Origin: Xylaria sp. FL1777
Lineage: Eukaryota > Ascomycota > Sordariomycetes > Xylariales > Xylariaceae
NCBI GenBank assembly: GCA_022578965.1
Contig: MU400533.1
Span: 1-64,000, forward strand
Direction: 5' to 3'
Length of the DNA stretch: 64,000 nt
Under the pieces are notes generated by a model. The model saw nothing but the letters and a program-made list of their open reading frames with translations, had not been told where the DNA came from and made no database searches. This document shows positions 1 to 12,984 of the stretch, one piece after another (positions within the stretch are counted from its first letter, which is position 1; each line of letters opens with the position of its first letter). The translations under genes and the position numbers were made by a program.

Positions 1-3000
1 ATTAAAACAAATTGCAAAAAAATATATTTGCTATATAAACAATTAAAGTTATTTAATATATAACTTAAAAAAATAGTTTAATTAAAAATAGCAAACAATA
101 AAAAGTAATAAGTTAATATAGTTAATAAACTTATAAAACTACAAAAACTTTAAATTATTAAAGCTTAAAATATAGCTTAAAAAAAATTATGTTTAAAAAA
201 ACAAAACTATAACTATAAATAGTATAATTATTAAACTAATTATAAACTATTAAAACACTTAGTTGCTAAATAAACCTAAAAAAATAGAACTTATAAAATT
301 TTAAAGCAAAAATAAATAAAATTAAAAGCTATAAAAAATACTACAAAAAAAAACTAATAAAAATAAATAAAGTATTTTTATAGCTTAAATTGCTTTAAAT
401 GTAACAAAATAAAAAAGCACTAATAGTTAACGCAAAAATAAATATGTTTTAAAAACTAAAGCTAATAATTTAACTAATTACTAAAAGTTACTATTATAAT
501 AAAACTATAATAAAAAATAATAATAATATTTTATGCTTAAAAAATCTAAAATATAATAAAGTACTATAAAATTGCTATATAATATATTATTACTACTAAT
601 ATTTACTTAATAAATTAAAAAATAATTAATTTTTTAAACGTATTGCAAAAATAAAAATATAGAACTTTTATAAATTAAAGTAGTTAGTTATAACTATAGT
701 TTATTATAAAGATTTACAAAAATTTGCAATATTTAAAAAAAATTTTAACTATATTTATAATACTATTTTAAAAAAATATAAAAATAACTGCTATAAATAT
801 TACTAGCTAATTAAAGCATAATTATATTAAAAAATAGTTACTAAAAGCAAAAAAGCTTAAAAACTATAATTTAAAGCTTAATTAAAAGCAAAAATAAAAC
901 AAAGCATAATAATATCTAGAGTATAAAATAAAATAAACATTTAAATATTTTATAAAAAAAAATTAAAAAACAAAATAAGTACTTGCTAAAAAAGCAGCAA
1001 ATAGCTAAAAAAACTAAAGCCTTATATAAAGTTTAATATAATAACTAGTAAAACTAATTTAAAGTTAAACTTATATATTAAAAAAAAAAATATAATATTT
1101 TAATTAACTTAGAAATATAAGCTAACATAATTTTATTTAAAGTAGTAAAACAAAATAAAATTCTTTAAAAATATAAGCAAAAATCTTAAAAAATTAAAAG
1201 ATTTAATAAAAGTACTTTTAGCTATAATAACAGTTATATACTTAAAAAAACTAAACCTTTTAATATATTTATATAAAAACATAAAAAACAAATTATATTA
1301 AATATTACTAATATATTTAATTATAACATTATTTTAAAAATACTATAGCTAAAAACTAGTAATCTTTTAATTTAATAAAAAGCAAAAACTATTAATTAAA
1401 AAAATAAAAAACAAAGCAAAAAAATTAAAAAAATCACAAAAGAAATTCTAAACAAAATATTAAAAGTATATTATAAATTTTATAAACTATTTAAAAAAAA
1501 AAAAAAAAGAAAACTTTTTAAATATAGCTTATAAAATTATTACATTTTTATTAAAAAAAAATGTTAACTAAAGCTTTATTAAGTATACTATATAAGCTTA
1601 AACAAAATAAATGCTTTATAAAAATATATTTAAAAAAACTTAACAAAAAAATTCTTAAAAAAATTTTAATTATTTGCTAAATACTTTATAATATTAGTAT
1701 TTAAAATAAAAAATAAAAAACAACTAATTAATAAAAAAAAAAAACTAATATAACAAGTAATAATTAACTATTAACTATTAAACGTAATTATTATTACAAA
1801 TAAATACTTTTTTATTTTATTAATAACTATAAAAAAAAACATTAGTTAAGCAAAATAGTTTATAGTAATTAATATTTTAAATAAATATTATGCTATTAAA
1901 ATAGCTAAAAAAAAAAAATAAAAAACTATTATATAAACAATATATAAACTATATAAATATATAGTTATGCTATAAAAACTATAAAACGTATTAGCTAGCT
2001 TTTAATATATAATAATAACAATTTTACGGAAGTTTTTAAACAAATTTGTGTTTATTTACTTAAATAATATTTTGATTTACTTTAAAACATTAAAAAAACA
2101 CAAAAAACATATAACTTAAGTATTAAAAATATTTAAACAAGCAAAATTACAATTTAATACAAAAAAGTATATATAGTATACATAAAAAATTAACTTTTTA
2201 AAATTTACAATTATTTTAAAATAAATATAAATTTAACAGTTAAAAATTAATATAATATAAAACTAGAAAATATTTAACTTAGCTACTATTATAAACATAT
2301 AACAAGCATTAAGATTTTTAAACTATGTTTAAATATTAATTTAAAACTTTAAAAAAATAGCATTTTACTTTATAAAGTATACAAAAAAAAAATACAAAAA
2401 AAAATCTTTTTTAATTTTAAAAAAAGCTTAAAAAGCTTTTAAAAAATTAAAACTAAAAGTTACTTCTAATTTTATAGTTAAACTACTTAATTTATAAAAA
2501 AAGAAAAAGCTAAAAATAAATGCTTTAAATAGTATAATTACAAAAGTTTTAAAACAACTAAAAAACAATAAAAAATAACATTTAGTAGTTTATTATTTTA
2601 AAGCACTATAAAATATAGCATTATAATACTTTATATATAATAAAAAACTGCTTGTAATTATTATAGCACTTAAAAAATAAAAACTGTTTTTTATAAAAAC
2701 TACAAAACTAATTAAGATTTATTTAAATTATTAAAACTTAATAAAATTTATAATTATGCAAAAGATTATTAAATAACATAAAAATTAAATAGTTTTTTTT
2801 TTTAAATTTAACTTTAAAATATGTTATATTAAAAAAAAAAAAACATTTAAGCAAACATACTAAGCTAACAAAGTTAAAAAAGATTTAAAGTTTTAAAAAA
2901 AAACATTTAAGTATTATATTCTTAAAAAAATAAAAGCTTAAAAATTAAAGTTATACTTAAAAACTTTACAAATATATAGCTATAACAAGCTTATAATTTA

Positions 3001-4470
3001 AAAAAATTAGTATAACTACAAAAATATAAAAAATTAAAAAATAATAAGCTAATATATAAACATAAAGTTTATTTACTAGAATTTTTATAAAACAAGTTTA
3101 TTAAAAAATTCTACAAATATTTATTACATAAATATTAAAAAGCAACAAAAATAGTTTAATAATTATAAAAAAAATATAATTTTTTAAAACTATAAAATAT
3201 AGTTAAATTTATTATAAAAAAATGCAATATTTATAACAAAGCTAAAGCAGCTTAATATAAGCTTTATAAACTATTATAACTTATATAAATACTTAAATAA
3301 ACATAGCATACTATTGCTTAAAATTTTATTATAGCATTATTTCTATTAACTAATTTAGTTATAAAAGTACAATATAATAAAATATAAGTTATTATTAATA
3401 AACTTACTAAGTATGCTTATTTTTTACTGTTTAAAGGAAATATAATAGCTAAATAACTTATATATGCTTTTATATGCTAATATTTAAATAAGCATAAATT
3501 ATTAAAAAAAATTATTTTAAATTAAAATAAATTGTTTATTTTTAAGTTTAAAACTAGCTTTTTTAAACTTATTAATGTTAAACTAAAGTTTTTAACTGCT
3601 TACTACTTATAAACAAATAAACAAACAAAAAAACTAAACTAAATATTAAAACAATATTTATAAAGTTATATTAATTACTAATAAAACAATTAAATAAAAC
3701 TATTATTAATAGCATAAATTTTATATAATATATTAACAAACAAAAATATAAATATATTTTTGCATAAAGCTATTTATAAATAGCAAGCAATTATTAAAAA
3801 ACAAAAAAAAACATTAATAAAAGCACTTGCTATTTTAATTATAGTACTTTAAGCAAAAACTATTATAACAAAAATTAAAATGTTATAAACTAAACTATAA
3901 TTATGCCTTTAATTTTTATAACAATAAATATTAATATACTATAATAAAAAACGAACTAAAAAATTAACCTTTAAAAAAAAAAACAAGGTTTATTTGCTAT
4001 AATAAAAATAAAATGCAAACATTAATATTTTTTAAATTAAAATAAAACAACTAAGCAATAAATTAAAATTTAAAAAACTTAGCTTTTTTAAAATTAAAGA
4101 AGTTATTTTACTTATAAACTATAAATTGTTATTATTAAAAAATATGCAAATTTACTTTATTTTTTATATTTTTTTATTAAAACTAGTACTTATTAAAATA
4201 TTTATTAAAATATAACTAAAAATAAAAACAAATTAAAACGTTTATAAAGTTAAAAGTATACTAAATTTTTGTTAAAACAACAGTAACTTAAAGTATTTTA
4301 TTAAATAAAAGAAATATTTATATGCTAATAATACTTAAAAACTTAAAAAACACTTAAAAATTGCTAAAGTAGTTATAAATTAGTTTTATTGCTAATATTT
4401 TAACTGCTTAAAACTAAAAAAAAAAAGTTAACTTTAAAAAAAACGCCTAAAAAATCTTAATTAAACTTAA
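1..4470. repeat. A-rich (top strand) decayed repeat segment
   Basis: Here the top strand is markedly richer in A than in T, and G occurs almost only in AGC/GCT/GTA contexts. At about 4,480 the top strand switches to T-rich runs with GCTTTTTT-like words. The change in strand asymmetry suggests a junction between two decayed elements inserted in opposite orientations. I see no convincing coding frame in this part and no terminal repeats that survive well enough to define an element. Confidence 0.5.
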
Positions 4471-5171
4471 ATAAAGCAGCTTGCGTTATTTTAGCTTGCT
4501 TTTTTTGTTATTTTTGCTTTTTTGCTAGCGCTTTTTATTTTTTTTTAATGCGTTTTATTTTGTTTAGTTTATTTAAAAACTAAAGTTTTTGCTAAACTAT
4601 TTTAATACTTTTTGCTTTTAAAAAACGTTTTTGTGTATAAAGCTAAGCTAACTTGCTTAAAACAAAGTTAAAACTATTTTAAGCTTGTTTTAATTTTTTT
4701 TAAACTAAAAGTAGCTATTGCTTTGCTTGCTTTTTTTCTTTTTTAAAACAATAATATTTAAAAATTATATTATTAATTAAGTTAATTAAAACTTTTAATT
4801 TGTTATAAAAGCAATTAATACGTATGCATTTAAAACAATAAAATATATTATTTATTATTTTGCATATTAATAACTAATTAAAGCAGCAAAAATAAAGCAT
4901 AACTTTATAGCTAATAAAATTAATAAAAAAAGCAAGAACAAATTTTTGTTTTGTTTTAAATAAGCAGTTAGTTTTTTTAATGCGCTTTAATATTATAACA
5001 TATAAAAAAAAAAAAAAAAAAGAATATTTATAAAAAATTATTAAAATAATAATTTTAAAAAAAGGGAAATAATGTTACAAAATTAACATAAAGGTAGCTT
5101 TTAAAGCAGCTTAATGCTTTTATACATACTTTGCACTTTTTTTTTTGCTAGCTAAAGCTAAAATTACATAA

Positions 5172-5286
5172 TAATTTACTTAGCTTACTAAGCTTATAGT
5201 AATTTAAAGCTTACTAAACTTACAGTAATTTAAGGTTTATTAAACTTATAGTAATTTAATATTTATTAAACTTATAGTAATTTAAA
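5172..5286. repeat. 26-bp tandem repeat, about 4 copies
   Basis: The words AGTAATTTAA recur at 5198, 5224, 5250 and 5276, an exact 26-bp spacing. Each is preceded by a variant of TTACTAAACTTAT. The unit is diverged only at a few C/T positions, consistent with RIP-type changes after amplification. Confidence 0.8.
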
Positions 5287-6423
5287 AAAAGTTATTACTT
5301 TTTTTACTTTTTTTTTGTTTATATAATTATGTACTTTTTATATTTAGTTATTTATTTAGTTCTAGTTCTTTAGCTATTAATTTCTTATAACTACTAAGCA
5401 TTAATATATTTATTACTTTTAATTCCTTAAAACCTTTATTAATGCATAGTAGTAAAAGTACCCTAAAAACTTCTTTAACGGACCACTATTAAAAATCCTA
5501 TTATTACCTGTAAATTAAGACCCTAAAAGCAAACCTGTTATATTAATGTATAATAAGTCTATTATATTAATGCTATACATATATTTTTATTTTAATATAA
5601 TACGTATAATAATATAACTATTATTATGCTTTATACGTAAAGTGCATTTATTTATATTAAGCATTATAGTTATGTTATATTATTTATTTGTTTTGCTAGT
5701 TTTTAATAGTACGTTAATAGTTTTTTTTTTATTAGCAGTATATGTTAATCTTAAATATAGATATTTATTTTAGCTGCTTTTATTATAACATTAAAATTGC
5801 TAAAAGCAATTTAAACGCTAATGTTTATTTTTACTTAGGTGTTTTTTAGTTTACGACTTTTTTAGAAATATTGTTTGCTTATTAGAATATGTATTAATAA
5901 CTTATAAAAAAGTCCGCATTTAAGGCAAAGCTAAGCTTTTTTAGTGCAGCTATGCAAGCTTTTTAGTTTTTCTGTTTTAAAAATAAGTATAATAGAATAC
6001 TTAAAGATAAAAGGTTGTTTTTTAACCTTTGATTTATGTTATTACTTATTGCTAAAAATGAAATAACTATAGGGGTATTACATAATATTTATTAATGTAT
6101 AAAGTACTTAATATATAATATATTTATTATTTAGTATTACTTTTTTAGCTGTTTGTAAGTACGTACTTTAGTTAATTACTTAATAAAAAGTAGCTATTAT
6201 GTTATTTATTTTAAGTACGTGTTATTTTATTACTACTACTTGCTACTTTTTTTTTTTTTTTTTTTTTGTTTTTTTTTATTTTACTATTTGCAAAAAACAG
6301 CAAAACTTTGTATATTTAGCTATTATAACGTTTTGCGAATTTATTTATTTTTATTAATTATTTTTATTGCTAACATGCGGACTTTATAGTTTACGCGGTT
6401 AATTAATAAAAGCGGCTTAAGCT

Positions 6424-6462
6424 TGGGCTTTAGCTTTAGCTTTAGCTTTAGCTTTAGCTTTT
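6424..6462 (+). repeat. GCTTTA hexamer repeat
   Basis: About six head-to-tail copies of GCTTTA are present. The unit is not the fungal telomere repeat TTAGGG/CCCTAA, nor a simple C-to-T derivative of it. Confidence 0.75.
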
Positions 6463-6508
6463 TACTTAGATTAACTTTTAAGAATAAAAATACTTTTAAA
6501 CAAAAAAA

Positions 6509-6605
6509 AACGCTAATTTTTTAGCTGACTTTTTAGCTAATTTTTCTGAAAACATTAACTTTTTAGCTAACTTTTTAGCTAACTTTTTAGTTAACTTTTT
6601 TAAAA
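6509..6605 (+). repeat. 12-bp tandem repeat (AACTTTTTAGCT)
   Basis: AACTTTTTAGCT and close variants recur with 12-bp spacing (6557, 6569, 6581, 6593), with more diverged copies upstream. The period is a multiple of three, but I see no frame that continues beyond the array. Confidence 0.65.
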
Positions 6606-6624
6606 ATATTAACTCTTTAAAAGC

Positions 6625-6765
6625 TAGATATTTTTAAGAAAACATATATTTTTAAGAAAACATATACTTTTAAGAAAATATATGCTTTTAAAACATATGC
6701 TTTTAAAATATATGCTTTTAAGATATATGCTTTTAAAACATATACCTTTAAAAACATTGCTTTTA
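6625..6765 (-). repeat. 15/18-bp tandem repeat encoding LKAY-type units
   Basis: TATGCTTTTA words recur at 6681, 6696, 6711, 6726 and 6741 (15-bp period), flanked on the low-coordinate side by 18-bp units. Both periods are multiples of three. On the minus strand the array reads as repeated LKAY(I/V) and FLKVYV peptides inside an 82-codon open frame at 6617-6865. The open frame may be accidental, because the repeats themselves carry no stop codon. A real protein is doubtful. Confidence 0.6.
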
Positions 6766-7319
6766 TTTTTTTTATTTTTCTTAAAATTATTAGTATGTTA
6801 AAAGATAGCAAAATATGCTTTTTATTTATTAAAGAAGTTATAGGTATACTTAATAAAGCAAACAACTTAACTAAGATTATTATAAATATATTTCAAGAAG
6901 TAGCACGCTATTAAAACAGCATTAAAGATTTTTAAATATAGGTATTTTATTTATAAAACTTAGTATTAAATAAAGAACTATAAAAAGGCAAATATAATAC
7001 CTTTAAATAATAGGTAAGAAAGTTATATAATAAAATATGCAAAAATATTGCAAATAAAGAGCAAAAAATTAAAAACTAAAAAATGAAAGCAGTTAGATCT
7101 TTAATTATATTAAGCGCTTTAGGCTTGCAGTTTTAGCACTTAATTAAGTTAAAATTTTGCAACTTTTTTAATAAACTCTAGAACTAAATAGTATGAAATA
7201 ATATAAGCTATTTATTTGCTGTGGCATTATTAAATATACAAACGTATTATTAAATTGCGCTAAGTGCTACTAAAAAGCAAAGTATTTAAAGAACTTTTAG
7301 TATGTAAACGATTAATATA

Positions 7320-8300
7320 AAAGGCTTTAATAGTATTATTTATTGCAAGTTAACTAAAGAAGAAATAAAGGCAGCTTAAGTAGCAGTTAGCTTGCACAGG
7401 TTTTTAATAAGCAAGCTGTTTGTATTAAAGCTAGTAAAAAACAAAGAATTTAATAAAGCTATTAAGTTATTTAAGGTAAGCAAGCAAGCAGCTAAACAGC
7501 AGTTTTTTTTTATTAAAGCTAATTTATTTAAAGTTAAAAATAGTAATAACGTAACATTTTAAAAAAAGCTTGTGTTTATAAAGCTTAATATATTTAAATT
7601 TATAACTAAGTGTTTTTATAAAGCTGCTATTTTATTAGATCTAAAAATAGCCTTTAATAAAATGCACTAGTTAATAAAATATAACGTCTTAAAGCTTTTT
7701 TTAAATACGGTAGCAAAAGTAAAAAAAGCAATATATATATACTACTGCTAAATTTAGCTAATATATAGCTTTAGCATAAAACAGTTAAAATGCAAGTTAA
7801 ACTTTAACTATTTAATTAAAGAAATAACTAATTATATATATAAACTAAAAGTGTAAATAAACAAAAAGCTTAATATAAAAAAGGACTTTTTTAATATAAA
7901 GAAAAGGCTGGTTTTTTCTTAGGATAATTTTAGCTTAATTAAAGTTTTTAAACGTAAAGCTTTAAACTAGCTAGCTAATAATAGTGCAAAACAGTAAATA
8001 TAACATTGTTAAATTAGTGGCTATAAATATTATTATTGTTAATTTTGCAATAATAGCGTTATTTTATATAATAAATATGTATTTTTAAAAAACAAAATAG
8101 TTAAAAGTTATAATATAATATAACTGCAATGCTAAATATACTACTAGCTTAGCTTTATAATAGCTTTAAAATGCTTTTTGTTTTTAAAGCTCTTTAAGTA
8201 AACCTAAATAATAACCTTTAGTCTTTAAATAAAGTTATGTATATTTAAAAGGTTAGCCTAGTTTTTTTAACTATTATGCAAAATATATTTAACTTAATAA
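7320..8300 (+). pseudogene. RIP-degraded coding sequence, unknown family
   Basis: One + strand frame (codons in phase with position 7389) reads as a protein-like sequence for about 300 codons. It is interrupted by a series of TAA and TAG stops, with none of the TGA type noticed. The longest intact runs are roughly 7380-7558 and 7562-7669. Around 8000-8150 there are closely spaced Cys codons (YYYC-x2-C pattern), suggesting a zinc-binding segment. The pattern is what a gene looks like after CAA/CAG codons became stops. I do not recognise the family; a transposon-encoded protein is the default explanation. The 87-bp coding repeat lies about 600 bp downstream on the same strand, in another phase, so the two could belong to one element. 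Confidence 0.4.
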
Positions 8301-8899
8301 TTAATTAAGTGGCTATTTTGTTTTGCTTAGATTTAAAGCTTATGCTATAATATGTTAAAAATAAAGTTATAAATATTTATAATGCTAAGCTTTTTTTGCT
8401 TAGTATATATAGCTAATGTTAAGTTATTTAAATTTAAAATAAGTATGTTTTGCTTTTAGAATTGCTTTTTTAATAAGCCGATTATAGCACGTATGCTATA
8501 TAAAAAGCTTTAGTTGCTAGTTTAATACTGCTTAAACTTAGTATTTAAAAAAGCCTTAATAGCTATATTATTAGCTATAAAATCTTAATACGAGGTAATT
8601 TGCTTAATGTTGCAGCTTGTATACTATTTAGTTTAATTAACTAAGTTATTTAAATTAGCTACTAGTAATAGCTTTATAACTAGTTTTAAAAGTTAAAAGT
8701 TTTTTAAAAGCTTAATAGTGATTTTTGTTTGCTTTTGTTTTAAAAAAAGCTTTTTATAAAGTAAGGACTTTAAGTTTAACTTTGCTTTTAAGTTTAATTT
8801 TGTTGCTAAGTTAAACTTTAACTTAAGCTATTTAATTGGTTTTTTTTTTGTGCTTTTGTTATAAAACTTAATGTGCTAACTAAGATTTGTTTAAAATAA

Positions 8900-9415
8900 A
8901 AAAGTCTTGTTATATTTATTGCAGTAAAAGCGTTTTTTAAAGTATATAGCGCAATTATGCTTATTAAGATTTTTTTTTTTTACAAAGGTTTTAATATACT
9001 TATTGCAGCTATATAGGTGTTTTTTAAGGTATATAGCGCAATTATGCTAATTAAGATCTTTTTTTTATATAAAAGTTAAGTTATATTTATTGTAGCTATA
9101 CAGGCGTTTTTTAAAGTATATAGCGCAAATATGCTAATTAAAATTTTGCTTTTTTAAAAAGGTTTTGTTATACTTATTACAGCAATATAGGCGTTTTTTA
9201 AAGTATATAGCGCAAATATACTAATTAAGATTTGCTTTTTGTGCAAAAGTCTTGTTATATTTATTGTAGCAATACAAGCGTTCTTTAAAGTATATAGCGC
9301 AAATATGTTAATTAAGATTTTGTTTCTTTAAAAAAGTTAAATTACATTTATTGTAGTAATATAGGCGTTCCTTAAGGTGTATAGCATAAATATGCCGATT
9401 ATGGTATACTTTTTG
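8900..9415 (+). repeat. 87-bp tandem repeat (29-codon unit), 6 copies
   Basis: The word TATAGCGC or its variants recurs with its AGC at 8949, 9036, 9123, 9210, 9297 and 9384, an exact 87-bp period (one unit has a 3-bp shift inside). Eighty-seven is 29 codons. In the + frame in phase with 8905, each copy reads roughly as CYIYCS, then a short linker with TAA and TAG stops in the same two columns, then RxYAN. Identical stop columns in all copies fit CAA and CAG codons lost by RIP in a formerly coding repeat with closely spaced cysteines. It sits downstream of the degraded coding sequence at 7.3-8.3 kb. Confidence 0.8.
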
Positions 9416-11266
9416 TATAAAATATTGCTTTTGTATATATAAGTTGCAATCTTTAAATAAGCATAAAAAGCTATTTTAATAATTTTTAATTTTATTGTTA
9501 TTTAAATAGTTGTATTGCTTATAAAAGCAATAAGTTTTGCTTAAAGAAAACTTATTTAAGTACTTTTAGCAGTTATATATATTGCTTAAAGAATAATAGT
9601 TATACTTATAATATATAAGCGTGCTTGCTAAAAGCTAAAGCGTGTTATATTTTAAACATAAAAAGTTATAGCTGCTATTTTTAATTTATAGCTTAACTAA
9701 AAGCAAAGCACTTTTTATAAATATTAACTAAAAGCATTTTATATTTTGCAGCTTTAAATAAACACTTTAGACTTTATTGCTTATAATATTATAAAGCGTA
9801 GCAAATAAACTATTTTATAGGATTAACTATAATATTGCATTTATGTTTGTTATAATATAAAAATTAAACGTTTTTTGCGCATAATTAGCAGCAGTAGTAA
9901 TAAATTTTATAGTTAAATAATCTTTATTTTAGCTTAAAACAAGATTAAAGTTATAATTGTTTAAAGTACTTTAGTATTTTATTTTTATTGTAATATTATG
10001 CTATAAATGCTTTTTTATAGTTATTTTTATTAAGTAATAAATAAAAAAAACTATTAAAAAGCCTATTAAATTAAGGCTTAGCTTAAACTTAAGTTCTTTA
10101 AAACTTAAACAAAAGTAGTTTTTTTTTAAGTTTTTTAGCTTATAGCATAATTAGTAAGCAATTTTAAATAAAAACTGCTTAAGCATTAAGTTCTTTTTAT
10201 TAATATTTAAGTTTATTATATTTTAGTTATAATATTTTAGTATATTAAGTTGCTATTATGTTTACTATAAAGTAGTATTACTGTTTTAAAATATTTTTTA
10301 AACAAAAGGAATGCTTTAAGTATAAAACAAGTAAAAAACTTTTTTTTTAAACTAATTAATTAATAAAATAGTAAAATAGTTGTTAAACTTATATTAGCTT
10401 ATATTATATTTTGTAGCAATTTAAATTAAGGTGTTATATATATAGTTATAAAAGCATTAGTTAAACTAGCAATATTTTAAGCAGCAAAAATAGTTCTAGT
10501 AAACTATAAGCTATTTAAACAAAGATTTACTTAATAAATGCAAGTTTTATTATAATAATAGCTTTTTAATAAGGTTTAAATGCATACTAGTTTGTAGTAT
10601 ATTAAAAAGTTTTTTAAAATGTTTATTGCTATTATTAATAATTTTTTTAAACTATTAAAGCTATTGTTTGTAAGTTAACTTTATGCTAAAGATTAAATAA
10701 ATTATACTACAATTTATAAAAGTATTAAATAAGTACTTAAGCTTGGGTTTTTTAGTTTTAAAGTCTTTTTTGTTGTAGTAAATATACAACTATTGTTTTA
10801 ATAGCAGTAAAACAACTAAAGCTATGCTTTATTTTATAAAGTTTATACTAATAAACGTTATAAAAAAGTTATTAGTTATATAATTTGCTAATATTGCGTA
10901 GTTATTATTAATAAATAATTTTGCGTAGTTATATGTTATATTTAAAGAAGAGCTAAAAAAGTTAAAGTTAAACTATAATTAAAGCTTTGTTTAATTATAA
11001 AATCTAGTAAATATATTTTTATTTTTAGATTTTTTAAAGGAATTAAGTTTATCTTTAGTTATTTTGCTAACATATTGTTTAAATGTTTTTTTATTAGTAT
11101 AAAACAATTAGCTAGGCTTTTTAAAGGACTTTTAGCATTTATATAATATTTTGCATTAGATTATACTTTGTACTATAGTTTTAAAAATAACCTTAAGTAC
11201 TTAAGTTGTATAAATAAGGTTTAAGGGAGCTATTATTAATGCTACTTAAAGGTAACTATAGTTATT

Positions 11267-11698
11267 TTAGGTCTGGTTGCTTTTTTTATAAATAATAGTA
11301 TTATTGCTAGCTTTAGCTTTTTTAGTATTAACTAAATCTAGAGTTTTAATATTATTATTATAACTATGTTTAGTGTTATGTTTTTTAACGTTAATTAGCT
11401 TATAGTTAAAAGCAGAAAGTTTGTTTAAATTTAAAGCTATAATATAATAATAATAACTATAATTAGTATTATGTTCTTTAACATTAATTAACTTATAATT
11501 AAAAGTAAGAGCTTTATATTTAAGCTCTTTTAAATTTGGAGTTTTAATATTATAATAACTATAATTAGTATTATATTTTTTAGCATACTTATACTTAGAT
11601 TTTTCTAGGTTTAAAGTTTTAATATTATTATAGTTATTATAATTAGGTTTATTGCTGTTTTTAATAAGCTGTTTTAGTTTATTTTTAGCAGCAAGCAT
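11267..11698 (-). other. Open frame of Asn/Lys/Tyr-rich imperfect repeats
   Basis: A 143-codon minus-strand frame remains open in the middle of the AT block. It reads as three to four imperfect repeats of about 31-35 residues, each containing variants of YKLINVK, HNTNYSY and NIKTLNL. Composition is almost only N, K, Y, L, I and S, as expected from AT-rich codons. No domain is recognised. The DNA repeat itself may be real while the open frame is a by-product, since the repeated words lack stops. It could also be the remnant of a repetitive protein gene. Confidence 0.3.
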
Positions 11699-12984
11699 GT
11701 TTTGGTTTTTTATTTTTTTAGTAGGCTAAATGTGTATAGCTAAATAAATAAAAGCGTTATTAAAGCTAAAAAGGAAAAAAAAAAGGTATTGTTTTATTAA
11801 CGTATAGTAGCAAGATAAAATGTTAAAAGCAGCAAATTTAACACTACTACTTAATAAATAGCTAAAATGTTAAAGGTATAATAAATAAAAAGTTAAGCTA
11901 TTTAATTTATTTAATAAAAAGCAAGGTATAAAATAGGTATAAACTAGCGAAAATAAATAGTATTTTTTATATAACGATATAAAGCTAGCGTTAATATATA
12001 TAAGTTAAAACTAGTATAAGCTAACTAAGCAAAAGGTTTAAATAAACTTATTAACTAAAAAAAATGTTGCTAATATATTTATTGATAAAAAAACACTTAT
12101 AAACTAAAAAGATCTTTGCTAATACATTTATTAGCTAAGAGATTTTTGTAAATTAAAAGAATTTTTATTAATATACTTATTAACTAAAAAACATTTATAA
12201 ACTAAAAGATATATTATTAAAGACTTGTTAAACAAAAGAATTATTGCTAAAAACCTATTATTAAAAAATATATTAGCTAAAAAAACGCGTAACTAAAAGA
12301 TATATAAAGTATAAAATGTGTTAATTTAAACAATACATTAAAAAAAGCTTTAAGCTTAAAATATTTATAAGCAAAAACCTTAATATTAAAGCAACTATAA
12401 AAAATAAATATTTAGGCCTTTATTATAATAAAGCTACAAAAAACCAAAGATTTTAACTTATATATAGTTATAGCTTAGTTAAAAAACATTTATATATATA
12501 TTTTATTTATATAATATTATATTTACATAATATTATATATTGTTTATTTATAACATAATATAAACTATGTTTAAAAGTTTTTTATATTTCTTTTTAGCCT
12601 TTTAGCTAAAGTTGTTATTTTTTTTTCTAAAACTAAAGGTTTGCAAAAATATGTAAATTAGTTAAGCTTAAAAATATCGTGTAGTATAGCTTATATAGCT
12701 ATTTTTATAGCACTTATTACATTTAAGCAATATTTAAACAGTTATTAAGATATTAAAGATAAATTAATTAATATTTTTAGTTGTTATATAAGCAACATAA
12801 ACAAAACAATAAAAGAATGCATTGCATGCTTTTATGTATTTAATAATGTTAAAATAGCTATAAGCTTTATATAGTAGTACTTAAAGGTAAGCTAAGCAAC
12901 GTGTTAAGTATTTCTTAGGATTTTAGCTAACAAAATAAAATAAAAACGGTTTTTTTTTATAAAATAAGTAAATATATTTTAAAG

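Noticed and set aside
6424..6462. GCTTTA repeat as an internal telomere tract
   Set aside because: The unit differs from TTAGGG/CCCTAA, and C-to-T or G-to-A changes cannot turn the telomere unit into it.
7320..9415. Starship captain (DUF3435 tyrosine recombinase) as identity of the degraded gene
   Set aside because: Considered because of the Cys-rich patches, but none of the recombinase catalytic motifs could be recognised; left as unknown.
8900..9415. CRISPR array
   Set aside because: Repeats are contiguous 87-bp units without unique spacers, in a eukaryotic RIPped region.
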